DNA from: Apophysomyces variabilis
Taxonomy: Eukaryota > Mucoromycota > Mucoromycetes > Mucorales > Mucoraceae
Reading direction: 5' to 3'
Assembly: GCA_002749535.1 (NCBI GenBank)
Contig: MZZL01000403.1
Location: 892,209 to 956,208, forward strand
DNA length: 64,000 nucleotides
Both the position numbers and the translations under genes were made by a program. Under the pieces are notes generated by a model, which was not told where the DNA came from, did no database searches, and saw only the letters and a list, made by a program, of their open reading frames with translations. The first letter of the stretch is position 1; each line of letters opens with the position of its first letter. Of this stretch, positions 1 to 12,659 are shown piece after piece.

Positions 1-57
1 GGTCACTTTGGCCGACCTGAGTTCACCTGGGAACAGCCCAAGGAGCTCAAGCTCTAA
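1..57 (+). CDS. S-adenosylmethionine synthetase, C-terminal end (partial)
   Basis: Only the last 18 codons and the TAA stop are present; the gene runs off the left edge. The reading frame ends in the pattern GHFGRPEFTWEQPKELKL, which matches the conserved C-terminus of eukaryotic methionine adenosyltransferases (a GHFGR-type stretch followed by F-x-WE-x-x-K-x-L). The enzyme makes S-adenosylmethionine from methionine and ATP in the cytosol. No catalytic residues lie in the visible part, so the call rests on the tail alone. Confidence 0.72.
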   Translation, partial: GHFGRPEFTWEQPKELKL

Positions 58-435
58 GTTCCTCCATTCATATAAGTTTTCATGTTTTCAACAAACTGCA
101 TGTTTACATATCCTGTGTCTGTACAAAGGACGAGAAAAGTTCCCATATTCAATTTTCCCTTCTCATTGTTAGATAATGTTCTTTTCTTTACTTACACTTT
201 AGTTACTTTTCTTCTATTTTGGCGTTCAACATCGTCGGCCGACAGCCATCCCGGTTGCAGGATGGGTTTAACTTTTTTTCAAAAATAAAAATTCATTGTT
301 GCACAAACAAACGGGACCGTGGTAATTTTTCGGAGCTTTTTGTTTTTAGCTCCAGGCACACACAAGCATCGAAATCTTTCCGTAAGGTCACCAATGAAGT
401 AATTTCCTATGCTTATGGTGTCAGTGCATTTACCT
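58..435. other. 3' flank of the SAM synthetase gene, no gene seen
   Basis: This AT-rich stretch with T-runs follows the SAM synthetase stop and precedes the dispersed repeat. It probably contains the 3' UTR and polyadenylation signals. The short open frames are uninterpretable and lack protein-like composition. Confidence 0.5.
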
Positions 436-1953
436 ATTTGTCTGCGCGTTTCTATTTTTTTATTTGCAGAATGGGATACAAGTTTTTGCGGAATCCAAAA
501 AATGATTTTGCATGATTGGATGAAAATATTTGCGGTCAGACTACCCTTCTTTGCGTACAGTCATGTCCATGTTCACTATTTACTGAGATAGTTTATTTCA
601 AACCACAGCAAGACGAATTTATTTAAAGAAGTGGCTCTCTATTTTTGCACCTAACGAAAAAGCTCTCAGAGTGTCTGATCCATTCTTGACAGTCTGAGCG
701 CTTTACTTTTCGCGCTGCTTGAACAATACGCTCTTGAAGGTTATCGTCAACTTATAAGGGCTCCCTTCTTACCCCAGCTTTCACTTTGGCCCAAAGCTAT
801 TTTATTGGGTTAAGAAAGGGAGAGTAGAGAGGATAGAGACATTTGCATCTCTTTCTTCGACCAACTGCTTAACCTTGACTGGTGAATGGATGCGTGAATT
901 ATCCATGACAAGATAATAACCGTTCATTCCATGGCAATCCAATCTTTTGTGATTGCTTAATGGACAAAGTTTAAAATATAATAGAAGAAAAGGAGAACAT
1001 AACAACATTCAGGGAAAATAAAAGTGGAACGTAAAGGCAATACAGTTGGGCAGAACCAGAACTGGGGTAGATTGCCCTGACAGCTTCTGATACCATAACT
1101 GACAGAAAAGGATATGATATCATCAATGACGTACAGAAACGAACGAAGAGGGTTTATTTCCTCTACAGATGTTCCATTCTGTTCGAGACCTTCTATCAGA
1201 CTGAATCCATTTACTCCTAGGACAATTGTTGTCTTATCTCTGAATTGTTGTCATCCATAAGACATCCATCGATTTTCTTATCCATGACTGTAATTTTTGG
1301 TTTCAGTAATCACGTACTATTAAAGCGCGAAGGGACAACACCTTTTCTGCTCCTTGGCTCTGTTATCCAAAAGCATCCCCGGTATGTATTTCACATTGAC
1401 TATATGTACAGAATGACTGATGTCCGTCTTCTGTATCCTTTAGCCTGCATGACCTCTGTCCCAAACCACCTTGATTGTGTGAGTAAGCTCCCTGCACTCC
1501 ACTAGGTAAGTGAAAAATAAATGTTGTCTGTTTATGCATAGTGTCATTCATTATCTTCTGCTTTCAAGTTCTCGCCAGGTGTTGCATCGCTTCAAGTCCT
1601 CTGCAATGCGTTACCTTCAACCGGCCACTCATGGAAGCCGTGTCTCTCTCTTGCCCTCCCCACCGACACAGGTGCGGGACCGGCTCCTACCTTTGGGTAG
1701 GATTACTTTCGGGGGTAAGTAAACAAAAGATGTCAAGCTATCCTTCCATTTACTAACCATGAACATTCTTTTACGCTGCTCGAATAAATTTTTTGTCTAC
1801 TGGAGGACCAAGTTGAGGTAAGTAAAATATATTTCCCGCATAATCCACTTACTAATGACGCTTATTTATATCCCTTTTAGCGCAAACTTGATCCTTGCAT
1901 GGGCGCAAAATTTGTTTAGAGTAGCGTAAAGAGATGTTCGATAAACAGTATGT
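436..1953. repeat. Dispersed repeat, copy 1 (longer copy)
   Basis: From about 436 to 1953 this stretch is colinear and highly similar (by eye well over 85 percent) to 39480-40671, in the same orientation. Shared landmarks are the segment with 'gatgaaaatatttgcggtc' near 521, the 'gacatccatcgattt' segment near 1260, and the tail with 'gcgcaaacttgatccttgca' near 1880. Copy 1 keeps an internal piece of roughly 330 bp (about 560-890) that copy 2 lacks. That piece encodes the end of a DDE transposase on the minus strand. No clear terminal inverted repeats were found at either end, so the element type stays open. Confidence 0.85.
600..1008 (-). pseudogene. DDE-superfamily (Tc1/mariner/IS630-like) transposase fragment
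   Basis: Read on the minus strand, the frame starts within the repeat and shows YYLVMDNSRIH, the second catalytic Asp block of DDE_3 transposases. It continues through V-x-x-L-V-E-E-R to a degraded 'LPPYSPxLNPIE-xFW' block (seen as STLPFL, then a frame change, then FGPK). The remaining C-terminal part is recoverable only across stops and frameshifts. The N-terminal HTH and first Asp are missing, so this is a dead fragment. Copy 2 of the repeat keeps only the VMD-side part. Confidence 0.6.
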
Positions 1954-3539
1954 GATACAAGCTATACATTCAATGGTACCCATACAATATTAAGCCTCCT
2001 TTTTTTTGGGTTCCGATGCTATTTAAGGGAGGTCAACTTTTTGCCGATGCTTGTTCTCCCGCTGAGGACCTGTTTCCTAATTAGCAATACCTCTTTAGAA
2101 ACTATTGTCATTTCGCTCCCTAAGGACAAATAGATGCTGCATGTCCAGGAAACGGCACGACATATCAGATAGATGCAAATGGAGCTTGTATTGTGCCAGG
2201 ATAATGTGTCCATAAAAGTACCTCTGTACGACGATTCACTTTCTTGCATTTTTAGGTAATATTGACTAGACCTGTGCGTTAAGGCAATAGCTAATAAAGG
2301 ACGAAGTACAGATTGTGCTGAATAGTAAGCGTGGTACTAGAGGCAGCGTATTGCACAACGCTTATATTGACTAAGGGCCTACATCATCCTATTTTCAAGC
2401 CGATAAAGTCCTTAAGTGTCAAACTTGATCACAATAGCAGCGTTTATGACCAACATCCCTTTCAACTTACGAAGAACATAGGTTTAACTGTGAGGGATGA
2501 GAGTAAGAAAACGCGTGATTAGCAAATCTGTCAGAGGTATGTAAGTAAATACTTGACAGATCACTTACGCACTTAGGATATCCATATAAGAAAGTTGTGA
2601 TATATTTCTGTTAATGAGGCTGCCCTCGATAAGCTGCATTAGGCAGTTCAGCCAGATAAAGTTCCTCCTTTTTGTTGTTTTTCTGTTATTGTTGGAAAGA
2701 TATTTATTGTTTTCTAAAATCCTTCAGAGATTCCTTGTTTTGTATGATATGGAAGTTCGTGTGTGTATATCCGTTACCAGATGATCACCTCGATATGTCG
2801 CTCTAAAATACACAGAAGTTGGATCATCTTCATATACAATCCCCGTAAACTTTGCGTAATTTTCCTTATCTCCACTACATTGTATAATGATTCGCAACGA
2901 AGATTACGCAACACCAAGCGTATGAATATAGTGTATGGACCTCGTCTCAGAAATATCGGTAACAACACCTTTTTCCTTTTCATACCAAACCGAATACTCA
3001 TTGTAATAAACATATTTTTGCTAAAACAAGGAAAGAACAAGAAGATGAATGGGAACGCTGACACTTTTGTTACATGTGCAAAGATGCCAAACCTTGTGGA
3101 AACACATGTCATTACGTATCTCAGTGCTCGACGTCTCACGTCTTGAACAATTCAGCGTTCATACTTAGCAAAGTGTATATAGATACAGCATTTCTTTCAG
3201 AATATAGCCATACACTCTTTGTTCGAATAGAAATTGAATACGCCTAACTTTCTGGACATATAGCACTCCGTAGATTGTGACAACAAACAGGTCTGAATGT
3301 CGAGCTGCATAACAAACGTTTGGCAATTTCGTACCTATATAACCAGGATGGATCATATCAACTAGGTATCATCTATACTAGCTTAAGCAAATCAGTGCGT
3401 CCATCCATGTTAGCCCATCTATAACATTTTTTGGCTTATTTGGAAGCACTCCTGTTTTTGTCGCTCGACGGCTCAGCGGGGATACGAGTGCTTCCTTTAG
3501 GTTGTCCGCCAATTCGAGCACCCAACTCTGATTGGGATC
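1954..3539. other. Gene-poor AT-rich interval
   Basis: I find no supported gene here. Open frames on both strands at 2763-3146 overlap almost perfectly, have low-complexity hydrophobic translations and no recognisable domain. The stretch probably holds decayed repeat DNA and the promoter of the hydrolase at its right end. Confidence 0.5.
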
Positions 3540-4888
3540 ATGGTCCAACAGACAGAGAACGATGACAGACTACTACTAGTGTTTGTACACGGATTTCGAG
3601 GTTCAGATAGAAGCTTCAAGGTAAATCGAGCAACTACAACAGCGCTCGACTGATTTAGTTTTAACCTGCTCGCTTTTTCTTCCTCTTTAAAGGACTTTCC
3701 GAACCGCTTGCAAACCAATTTGACCAACACATTGAAAATTGATGTAGATGCTATTGTATATCCCAGCTACAAAACCATAGGGTAAATGCGATTGAATCAC
3801 TCTATGGACGGAACAATGACAACCGTTTAGAGATTTTCAGGTTGCTGTCAAGGATCTTTGCGCGTGGCTCTCTGCTGAAGTCCGTACCCGCCAGGACAGG
3901 TTAAAGCAGTTGGAGGAGAAGGGAAAACTGATGATTGTATTACTAGGCCATTCTATGGGCGGGATTGTCTGTGAGTTGGAGATATCAGATGGGAGACTTC
4001 AAAAAAAAAGAACTAACATATCCATCGTTGGTTTCTGTACTCTAGCCGCAGAAACTATTCTGTGGTTTAACAGAAACAATAACACTGCTCAGCTACATGG
4101 TGCAAAGATTGTAGGGTTGCTAGCCTACGATACCCCTTTCTATTCAGTCAATAGCAAACTTGTCTCAAAGACGGCATTGGATCATGTTGATGAAGTCAGT
4201 CGCCAAGTGAACCGATTCTGGCCAGCTCAAAGCACGACCACAGCCAGAACAGTACAGAAACAGATATCCTCTTCGAAACAGTCATCTTTCGGGGGATGGA
4301 GTTTGCTTGCAGGCGTTGTAGGAACAGTAGCCGTAGGCGCGGCTGCCTACGTGGCAAGAGATCACATCGTTTCTGGCCTGTCGGTCGCCAAAGATCACTT
4401 GCAATTTGTGTCCGTTTTGGCCGATTTCGAAACGTGCGAGCGAAGGTAGAAACAAGAGCATACAGAAATTAAGTGTTCCCTTTTTTCGTTTGGCTGACGG
4501 CTGGGTTCCTGCATAGAGTACAAGAGTTAATCAAGGTCCAGGAATTAATGTTTCGCTGCTTTTACATCGAGGTAAAAATGGATGGTTCAAAGTGTGATTC
4601 AGGCTAAGCTATGATTGAATTTAGCTTCCATATGACAAGGAATTACCAAACAGTGCGGTTACTTTCATCGCTCTGCCTCCGGAGGATACTGCCCATCTGT
4701 TTATTCCAGTTAAATTCTCAGCCGAGTCAGAAATCAAGGCACATACAGGCATGTTCAACCCCATGAAAAACCATAACTATTACACACTCGGTTCGGATTC
4801 CGTGTTATTGATATTAGAAATGGTTGCAAGGTCTCAAAGGAAACAGGAAACTGCCCCAACCATGGCAGATGTCTTAGATTTGGACTGA
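3540..4888 (+). CDS. Alpha/beta-hydrolase (DUF676/serine-esterase-like lipase)
   Basis: Six exons join in frame into 342 residues: 3540-3620, 3693-3781, 3831-3970, 4046-4445, 4517-4571, 4625-4888. All introns are GT-AG. The start is the first ATG before LLLVFVHGFRG, the oxyanion-side HGF motif of lipases. The nucleophile elbow is GHSMGG (Ser in exon 3), followed by a GIVSAETIL helix. Around residues 190-220 is a Gly/Ala-rich hydrophobic helix (VVGTVAVGAAAYVA) that may bind or span a membrane. The substrate cannot be read from sequence; related fungal proteins are annotated as putative lipases or esterases. The C-terminal YYTLGSDSVLLILEM region is part of the fold closing helix. Confidence 0.8.
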
Positions 4889-7800
4889 CTTACCCGTGTT
4901 CCCTATACCCTTATACAATCTACCTTCTACTATTGCAAAGAACTCATAAAATTAATGGGTAAAAAGGATTTAGCCGAATTAATGAGTCTTAAATCAAGTA
5001 TGTTTTGTTTTAAAAATATACAATGTTGATAGGACAGGCCTTCTCCTTTGATACACTTTTGAATTGGGAGAATAAACATTAGGCTTCTGACTAGGTTTGA
5101 CTATCGGCATTAAGCCTAGTATGTTAGCTACCAGATGGATTTCGATTTTGTGATGTCTTCTAAAGGACGACATATAAGATATTTCCATCGATTCCACACT
5201 CTCTTTGATTCAGTTCTTCTTATCATAGGAAGAAAGATACTGAAAAGGAAGACTGCAAGTTTACAGCTGGATGGACACTTGGGAAAAAAGAAGGGACAAT
5301 TCTGATTGTGCTGTTTTGTAACACGCTGTAAAATGGTTTCTCCGTAGTTGTGGATATCGAGATCTAATAATATAGAATACTAAAACCTTCGAGCTTAAAG
5401 CCCGAGGTCGTGAAACTGACAAGGGGCACACAAAGTGTATCGACAAAGTATTAATGTCGATGTCTATTTCCTTAAATATTGTCATAGGTTAGGTAAAGGT
5501 CTTATTGCTCTAGACTCTACAACCCCGGAAGAGCGGTAAGGACACCGACAAGCTCCTTTTTTCCAATAATTGCTGTAGAAGTACAGATATATTAATGGAC
5601 CAGAGGATAAGCATCCCGGCAAGAATTCACGACGTAATCCTGTTGCTCGACTCACATGGTCATATCATTGAATAGCAATCCCTGACACGCTTTTGTCTTC
5701 CCTGCATCCAGATAATCCGTGTTTAGTGCATCAAATCATAAAAGTCGCTACCTTTATTAAAGAAATAATAACTGTATGTTGCATGCCGTGCTTATCCCAA
5801 GTGATATTTTTGACTGTTTCCGGTGACAGCGCAATACAACAAGTGGCACGTATCCTAAATTACAAAGATCTGTCAGAAAGCAAACGGTTACAAACAGACA
5901 CGTGCGTTACACGGACACCAGAAAGCATATTACAAAATCTTAATGTGGACAGGCTGTTGCATTTTAGGAAGTGCTATTTGTGCTGGTAAAACAGAACGAA
6001 TAAAATAAGGATAGAAAGAAAGGCTTTATTTCTTGTTCGCCATTTAGGATAGCAACGCTGCTCGTTATAAAATTATCGTGACTGTAAGAAGTAGATGCAA
6101 CGTGTTCGTTTTACTTTATCCCTTTGTTGCTAACCAACAAGACAGGTGACTGTAAAGATTAGAGAAAAAAAATAAAATAAAAAAATTATTTGGGTAGAGC
6201 AACTCCTTCTGGTTGCTTTCGGTTTTCCGGATGATCGTATAGCAACAATCGTATGGCAGAACACCGAAATTCAGCCTACATCAGCTGTTAAAGACGTACA
6301 TCAAGTACTGTATCGTGCATTTTCTTCCAGGGTGTTATGTATATGCTTATGAGCAATGAAACACGCATGGTAACGTTTTTTCATTGATTCGTCAGCATGG
6401 TATTGAAATGTGACACTATTGCTGGATCAAAGTAGATGTCTTCAGAAGATATATCAGTCAGCATTGGCTAAGTGCATTAATCCGCAGTGTTTCAGATTTT
6501 GAATAGCTTCCATCCAGTTTGGCTTGGTGGCAGACAACTTAAATCAAATTATAGATCTTTAGGGAGAAATTCTGCTCGAAGAATTGGCCCAGGTGAAACT
6601 ATCATCAGCTCAAGCATCTTGATAGCAGGGACCGCCATGGATCACAAGCGAAGCACGACAGCAACGGCCAAGTACATCCGATCCCGGGCAATCTGTGGAT
6701 CGTGTTAGACGTCCGTGTCCTTGTAGCTTTCGCTTGTACCTCATCCTTTAGCTCTGTTCACTTGTGCTTATTAAGCTTTAGCTTTTCTCAGCAAAGTAGA
6801 CAATAGAAGGGAGTGTTTTTGTTCTAGGTTTGGTGCAAGACGTGCCAAACACAAAAATTATTATCAAACGTGATCAAGTTCCTCGATATGCTCCGCGGTC
6901 TCGGTCCACAGGTATATTCGGCTTAAAGGAAGAATATAACCTTTCTCGCGCCCTATTCCTATCATTGTTGCTAATAGCTGTCCCAATCTTAATTCAGTTA
7001 TGGGAAATGGTTATGAACGGGCTGTATTTTATTCGATGAAAAGTAGATTGAACCGATGGTAAAATGTCTGTATGCTTATGACGAAGTTGAATATTCTTCA
7101 GCTTGTTCTCCCATAAACGACGTTGTTGCTTTCGTAAACCCTTTAATTCCTATCGGATGATTGTTAGTTATCGTTGTTGATAGCCTACGTGGTCTACTGG
7201 TATCACGAGCAATCAAGAGATGACAGCAATTAGTCAAGCTTGAAAGAAAAGAGAGTGAAAATAGTTTTTATGCATGGTTTTCTATTTCTGTTTACTATCA
7301 GTATCATGGTTATTCGATGTAATAGTTTCAACTGACACCTTGAATCGCCTGACTTATAGTATCCGGAAAAAAGATAGGAACTAGTCGATCTTGCATGCAA
7401 CGACAAGATGGAGACGGGGAAAACCTTTGTCCACTTATTTTGATGAGTGCTATTGTACTTAAAAAATGTTTATACTCATTAAGGAATACAGCATACGTGC
7501 TACAAGATCCATTTCCATCCTTTTTCTCAACACGTTTAGTTGATATAGTATACCTATTGAAAAGAATAAGTCGCGATTGCCAGCAATAGGCGGTTAGGGC
7601 CGAGCCAAGACTACGACATGCACATAAATAGCAATATAAACGTAGGAGTGCCCTAAGATTAATATAACTATGCAACCGCGGAAACTATCCAAAAACATCA
7701 CAAGGTTTACCTCAAGCGACTTGATTTGAACTAGGTCATTTCATCAAAAGCGATGTTTGATACCTTACAAAACAAGACCATATCCGATCCGATAACAAAC

Positions 7801-9206
7801 TTTGAATGGTCAGGGCTACGGGAGCAAACAATGACTATACCTCAAGCTGAATCAAACGGAGTCGCAGAAGGAGCTTTAAAAAACCTAGGATTTCAAACAT
7901 ATTAATATTTACTATTTTCGAGTCGTTTCGGAAGCAATTGAGGGATACATAGAACACCAACTCTACGTTGATTAACTGCGAATGACCAGTCTGCATATTG
8001 AATATGTGACATATACCTTAAGCGTGCATATGTGGATATGCTATGAAAAGTGAGATGAACGTGAAAGGAGAAGAAGAATATCTATTCTTTGACGGCAGTT
8101 ATCGGAGTTGCATTGAGCTATTTGATGTTTACGAGCTCTATAGAAATCGAGTAAAAACGGTAGAGCAGATAAATGTCGTAACCGACCTAAAGAACCACGA
8201 GCCATCCTTTTGTTGAACAGAAAATAGCTTACCTATCTTGATCTCTTAAATTGATTGGTCTTTTCCTTAGGATCCGCTAGATTAAAGCTACACAGAAGAA
8301 CCAAAGACATGGCCTGTTTTTCTCTCCGACAAACGGTAAGAGCCCGAGCTTTACACACAACATGGTTGTTCAAAACTTTTCTTAAAAAGCGGTGGAGTAT
8401 TTTTTTTTGTTTATTAGAGTTGGTGGAATGGATCCCCGTACAAATAATAGTTAAGCAAATATACCTGCATAAATTATTTGCAAGAACCTCCAACGGTAGA
8501 GAAGCATGCATTGTTAGCATAGAGCCATACATTCAGGGTAAATTTTTTTTGTTGTTGCTGTGCCACCTGCTCTTGGCCATGCCATCAAAGTAAAACATTT
8601 CAATGCCGCACTAACGTTTAATTCTTTGCTTAATGACCTTTATGCAACATACTCGTTCATTTTTATGATTATTTTTTCAAAAGGAAAAAGAGTATAGAGC
8701 AAACTTAACAGCAGGAAAGCCACATATACGGAGACATCTCGGCAAGCAATGCATGGTATGCAATCAGACTTCTAGAGATAAACTGGTGATAAAGGCAAAA
8801 TAAGTGTAAACGGGCATACAAGTCGTCAAAGCAAAACAGAAGAAGTTCAATTGGATGTTGTGGAAAATTATATGCCTAGGAGAGCGAGACCCAGGATGTT
8901 TCCATCTTTGTGAACCCGTATCTAATCGCCCAGGCTGCTAATTTAATAGCATGGCCTGTTCTTAGCAATATCTTGGTCGGATGTAACCCAACACTCGTCA
9001 TGCACGGGATGTGGTGACACCACGATGTTGCGCTCTTCAAAGTGATGTGAAGGACGAGCACTCTAAAGGTGATACAAGGAATTGGTTTTACGTCAGTTTT
9101 TAAGTCTGCTCAACCATCCGGAACCTGATTTTGTCCTCCCTTTCACATCAAACAACGATTGTGATATAAGCTCAATGGCACGTAGAGGTAACATAGATAC
9201 GCCTTG
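4889..9206. other. Long gene-poor interval with small unassigned frames
   Basis: About 4.3 kb without a gene I can support. Several short frames occur, for example an ATG frame of 57 codons at 8043-8216 beginning MKSEMNVKGEEEYLFFDGSY, one of 49 codons at 7754-7906, and a stretch at 8255-8560 that could be an exon chain with GT-AG boundaries. None matches a family I know, and no consistent multi-exon model emerged. Two explanations remain open: relics of lineage-specific repeats, or a fast-evolving spliced gene between about 7.7 and 8.8 kb. Confidence 0.4.
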
Positions 9207-10458
9207 ATGAAACAAAGTGACCTTAGATTGCGTGATGCTGCTTATGAAGGCAGGCTATTGTCGCACTGGTTTGCAACAGATAACGAAGAACAAGATCGAA
9301 TGATCAGTGTAAATATTTTCTTTCCTTTGGCTACATAATGTTTTGCTCTTTAGACTAAGATTGAACTATAACTCAAATTGATTGCTTTTTAGACCCATTA
9401 TGCTTTGAAATCGTTCTTTGGAGGGTAAAACAGCAACGTTTTTAATTTGCAACAATTCGATATTAAGCTGATATGTCTCAGAAATGTGTTGGATGCAGTC
9501 AAGCACTGCTTGCCTTTCGAACAGGGTATCAAGATCCTTGATATTGGTTGTAGCTCTGGTGCATGGGTGCTGGTAGGTTGACTGATTCAAGAAAACGCCG
9601 AGATTTTACCAATTCCTGTAATTGTTTGCAGGACATGAGTTTGGAGTTTCCTCATTGCGAATTTCACGGGGTTGACATTGCAACATTTGTCAGGAAAGGT
9701 GGTTTGCCTGGCAACGTCAAGTTTCACCAAGGCGATGTTCTGCAAAAGCTTGATTTCGCAGATGACACTTTCGATTTCGTGCATATGCGGAACATGCTTT
9801 TTGCTTTTGAAGTGAAGGATTGGCCAATAGCGGTGCGTGAAGCTTTGCGTGTGACAAAACCCGGAGGGGTGCTACAGTTGTTGGAAATGGACATAAGGGT
9901 ATAGTTTCAGTATTTTTCCATGGAGTATATTCTGGATCAAACTTAGTGTTTCTCATGGTTGATAGGAACTGCAATGTAACGATAAACTGAGGCGGACATA
10001 TGAGTTATGTAAGTTAATATTATGTTATTTAGTATGCTTAAGCAACTCATGCGAGAAATAGTTTACAGCATTTGCCAATCACAACACCAAGATCCTCGGA
10101 TGGCAGTTCAATTAGAGAACATTTTAAGGGAAGCAGGCGCAGATATACTTCAGATCGATGAAAGGATGATCAATTGCGGTAAGCTGGCTAGAAGAAAGAC
10201 TTAACCGTGCGTAAATCATTTTATTCATGGAATCACTATTCAGCGTCGATGCCAGGGTTAGCTAAAAAGCGGCTTTTGTGGGATATAGAAAGAGGACTCG
10301 AGTGTATGGTCTCAGTAATGGGCCCTCACCTGGAGCTGGATGGTACAGAGGCACAGAAAGAACTCGTCGAAGAAATTATACGGAGTATAACTGACGCGGA
10401 TTATGAGAGCTCTTACAAGGGTGTTGCATGTCAGAAAAAGGTGAAGAAAATCAAATAG
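9207..10458 (+). CDS. Class I SAM-dependent methyltransferase
   Basis: Seven exons give 288 residues in frame: 9207-9308, 9393-9424, 9482-9572, 9632-9898, 9966-10008, 10062-10178, 10244-10458. Motif I is ILDIGCSSGAW (exon 3, SAM-binding glycine loop). The acidic residue of motif II lies in FHGVDIA, motif III in the GDVLQ segment, and the post-motif block is VTKPGGVLQLLEMD. This order is typical of the Methyltransf_25/ubiE-like group abundant in Mucoromycota. The substrate is unknown; small molecules or lipids are possible. The start is the first ATG giving the family's short N-terminal lead (LSHWFATDNEEQDRM). An upstream exon cannot be excluded. Confidence 0.8.
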
Positions 10459-11376
10459 AATAATGTCTGCTGGCTGGATCACGATTTTTACACACAACAA
10501 ATACAAATATGCATACTTAAACAGTGGTGCCTGATTGCGAGTTTTTCATATTCTCCTATTGATCGTACTTTGCATTGAAAGTAATAAATATCGCGTTAGT
10601 AAATTACAGTTAAAAAGAAAAAAGCCACGCTTTTCATTGCGCATAGTCCACAATCTTGCCCATGCCTAGAATATAAGTAATAATAGGATAGCATGGTCTT
10701 GCTATTTTACCAACAATGTCCATTTAAAGACTAATTGATTGTTGGATAGTCCTTCTTGCGGTCGATACTTTCAAGGTACTTTTGCCCTCCTGGCTCTACT
10801 GTTCCCACTTTCCTTTCCTCTTCTTTTTCTTTTCTTTCCTCGTTCCTGATGACTAACAACGCCTTCCAACGGAGCGAGTATACCCCGGATGAGGATATGG
10901 AATCCATAAGTAGTTAGTCTTCCATTCAATGAACAAGTTCAATTAACAATAAGCTGTGAGTATTTGGAAAAGTCAGACCGGTTGATCATAGTCAAATTAA
11001 CCGAATCGTATTTTCGGACCCGCATTTCCGTACCAATTGACTTTAGCGCAATCAGCAAAGACACTTACAGTTCGATAGAGATTTGTTATCAAATACTTCG
11101 CACATCTCTGGTCAAATGCTTACGCATACCTTTATCCAAATCCAGTAGTAGTGCGAATTGCCACAAATATGGAAGCATCTGTTTGAGGTTATACATACGT
11201 TTCATACGCCGCGCGAATGGTGTAGCGAGCCTATCTCACATCTGTGGTTCTCATATGGTTTTGTGCTACCACCTAATCCTTTTATAGTGCCCCTAATGGA
11301 GATCAAGACGGAATTATAAAATGAGCCAACACTTCCATACGAAATTTGTTTGCTTCATTTACTTTTCGCATCAATT
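10459..11376. other. Intergenic region between methyltransferase and dehydrogenase genes
   Basis: No supported gene. A strongly pyrimidine-rich block at 10796-10845 resembles fungal promoter CT tracts and is followed by a 22-codon ATG frame at 10849-10917, too short to call. The 107-codon frame at 10964-11287 lacks family resemblance and shows no typical codon bias. Confidence 0.4.
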
Positions 11377-12659
11377 ATGTTTTGGTCAAAGCAATATCAA
11401 TTCAAAGATATCCCTAACTTATCGGGAAAAATAGCCATTATTACTGGCAGCAGCACGGGTGTACGTATTGTTGTTGACTTAATGTTCGTCATTACTCATT
11501 TCTTCAATTTGGGGGGCCTCGCGAACTTAGATCGGCCGAGTATGCGCGCTGGAAATGGCACGAAAGCAATGTCAGGTGTAAGTCTACGCAGTTGTCATAT
11601 AGGTTGTGCTAATCTAACCTTGGCATCAGTGTGCTTGCATGTCGTAGCAAAGAGAAGACCGAAAAAGTGGTGGAGGATATCAAACGCGAAACTGGCAATG
11701 ATAAAGTGGAATTTATGGAACTGAACTTGCTGTCTTTGAATTCTATCAAGAATTTTGCTCAAGAGTTTATTGCACGCCATGACAAGCTGCATATCTTACT
11801 AAACAATGCCGGTGTGATGAATGCTCCTTTCGCGCTTTCTGAAGATGGAAAGTATATTTTAAGACATTCTGCAATCAATAACCGCTCTATCCTTAGGCAT
11901 TGAAAGGCAATTCGCGACAAACCATGTTGGACATCATTACCTGACCATACTACTACTCCCTGTTTTGGAAAAGACAAAGCCAAGCAGGATAATCAACGTT
12001 AGCTCCATGGGACATCAGTTCGCAAGGAGTCTCAACCTGGAAACCATCAATGACCTGTCTGCCTATCACTCTGGCTGGCAATATTGCAGAACCAAGGTAG
12101 CAGCTCCATGGATGCATACATGGAAGGATTCATTCGGCTTTTTAGGCTTGCAATATATTATTTACACGTGAATTAGTTAAACGGTTGAAACAAAAAGGCA
12201 TTGAGGTAAGGGAATGATAAAGCAGCTCTATAAGATGAACGACTTTTCCTTTTTGTAGAATATTTACGTTAACAGCAACCATCCTGGTGTTGTGCGTAGT
12301 GAATTGACCCGTCATATGTTCTCTGTGGGTGGTGTGATGAATTGGTTGTACGATCACTTGTTAACCATCACCACTGAGGACGGTGCATTGGCCCAGCTCT
12401 ACCTAGCCACTAGCCCTGAAGTTGAAGAAAAAAATATTCGCGGCCAATATTATGTGAGTATGCAAGCAGCACAATCGATGCGCTCATCGTAGAGACGAGC
12501 CATGGATGCTAACAACCTATTCTTGACAAGGTACCTTATGGAACACCTGGAACCGTACGAGGAGTGGCCACTTCTGATGACGCCGGTGTGAAACTCTGGG
12601 AATATACGGAGAAACTGTTAAAAGAAAAGATTCCAGAGTATCAGGGTGCAGGGATTTGA
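11377..12659 (+). CDS. Short-chain dehydrogenase/reductase (retinol dehydrogenase-like)
   Basis: Seven exons give 308 residues: 11377-11460, 11531-11577, 11630-11851, 11907-12096, 12146-12205, 12259-12453, 12531-12659. The NAD(P)-binding motif TGSSTGIGRV spans the first intron. LACRS follows beta-2, NNAGVM marks the cofactor pocket, the catalytic serine is in INVSSMG, and the YxxxK pair is YCRTK at the end of exon 4. The HPGVVRSEL segment is typical of WW-oxidoreductase/RDH12-like enzymes, suggesting oxidation or reduction of a lipophilic alcohol or aldehyde. The exon 3/4 acceptor was chosen because it alone keeps frame. It removes two residues usually present before QFATNH, so that junction is the least certain. 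Confidence 0.82.

Noticed and set aside
2763..3146. Overlapping 120-codon frames on both strands
   Set aside because: Mirror-image open frames with hydrophobic, low-information translations and no splice-compatible extension. Chance frames in AT-rich DNA are more likely.
10009..10061. Apparent 1-nt frameshift in the methyltransferase
   Set aside because: It disappeared when the acceptor at 10061 was used instead of an earlier AG. The 53-nt intron fits the others in the window.
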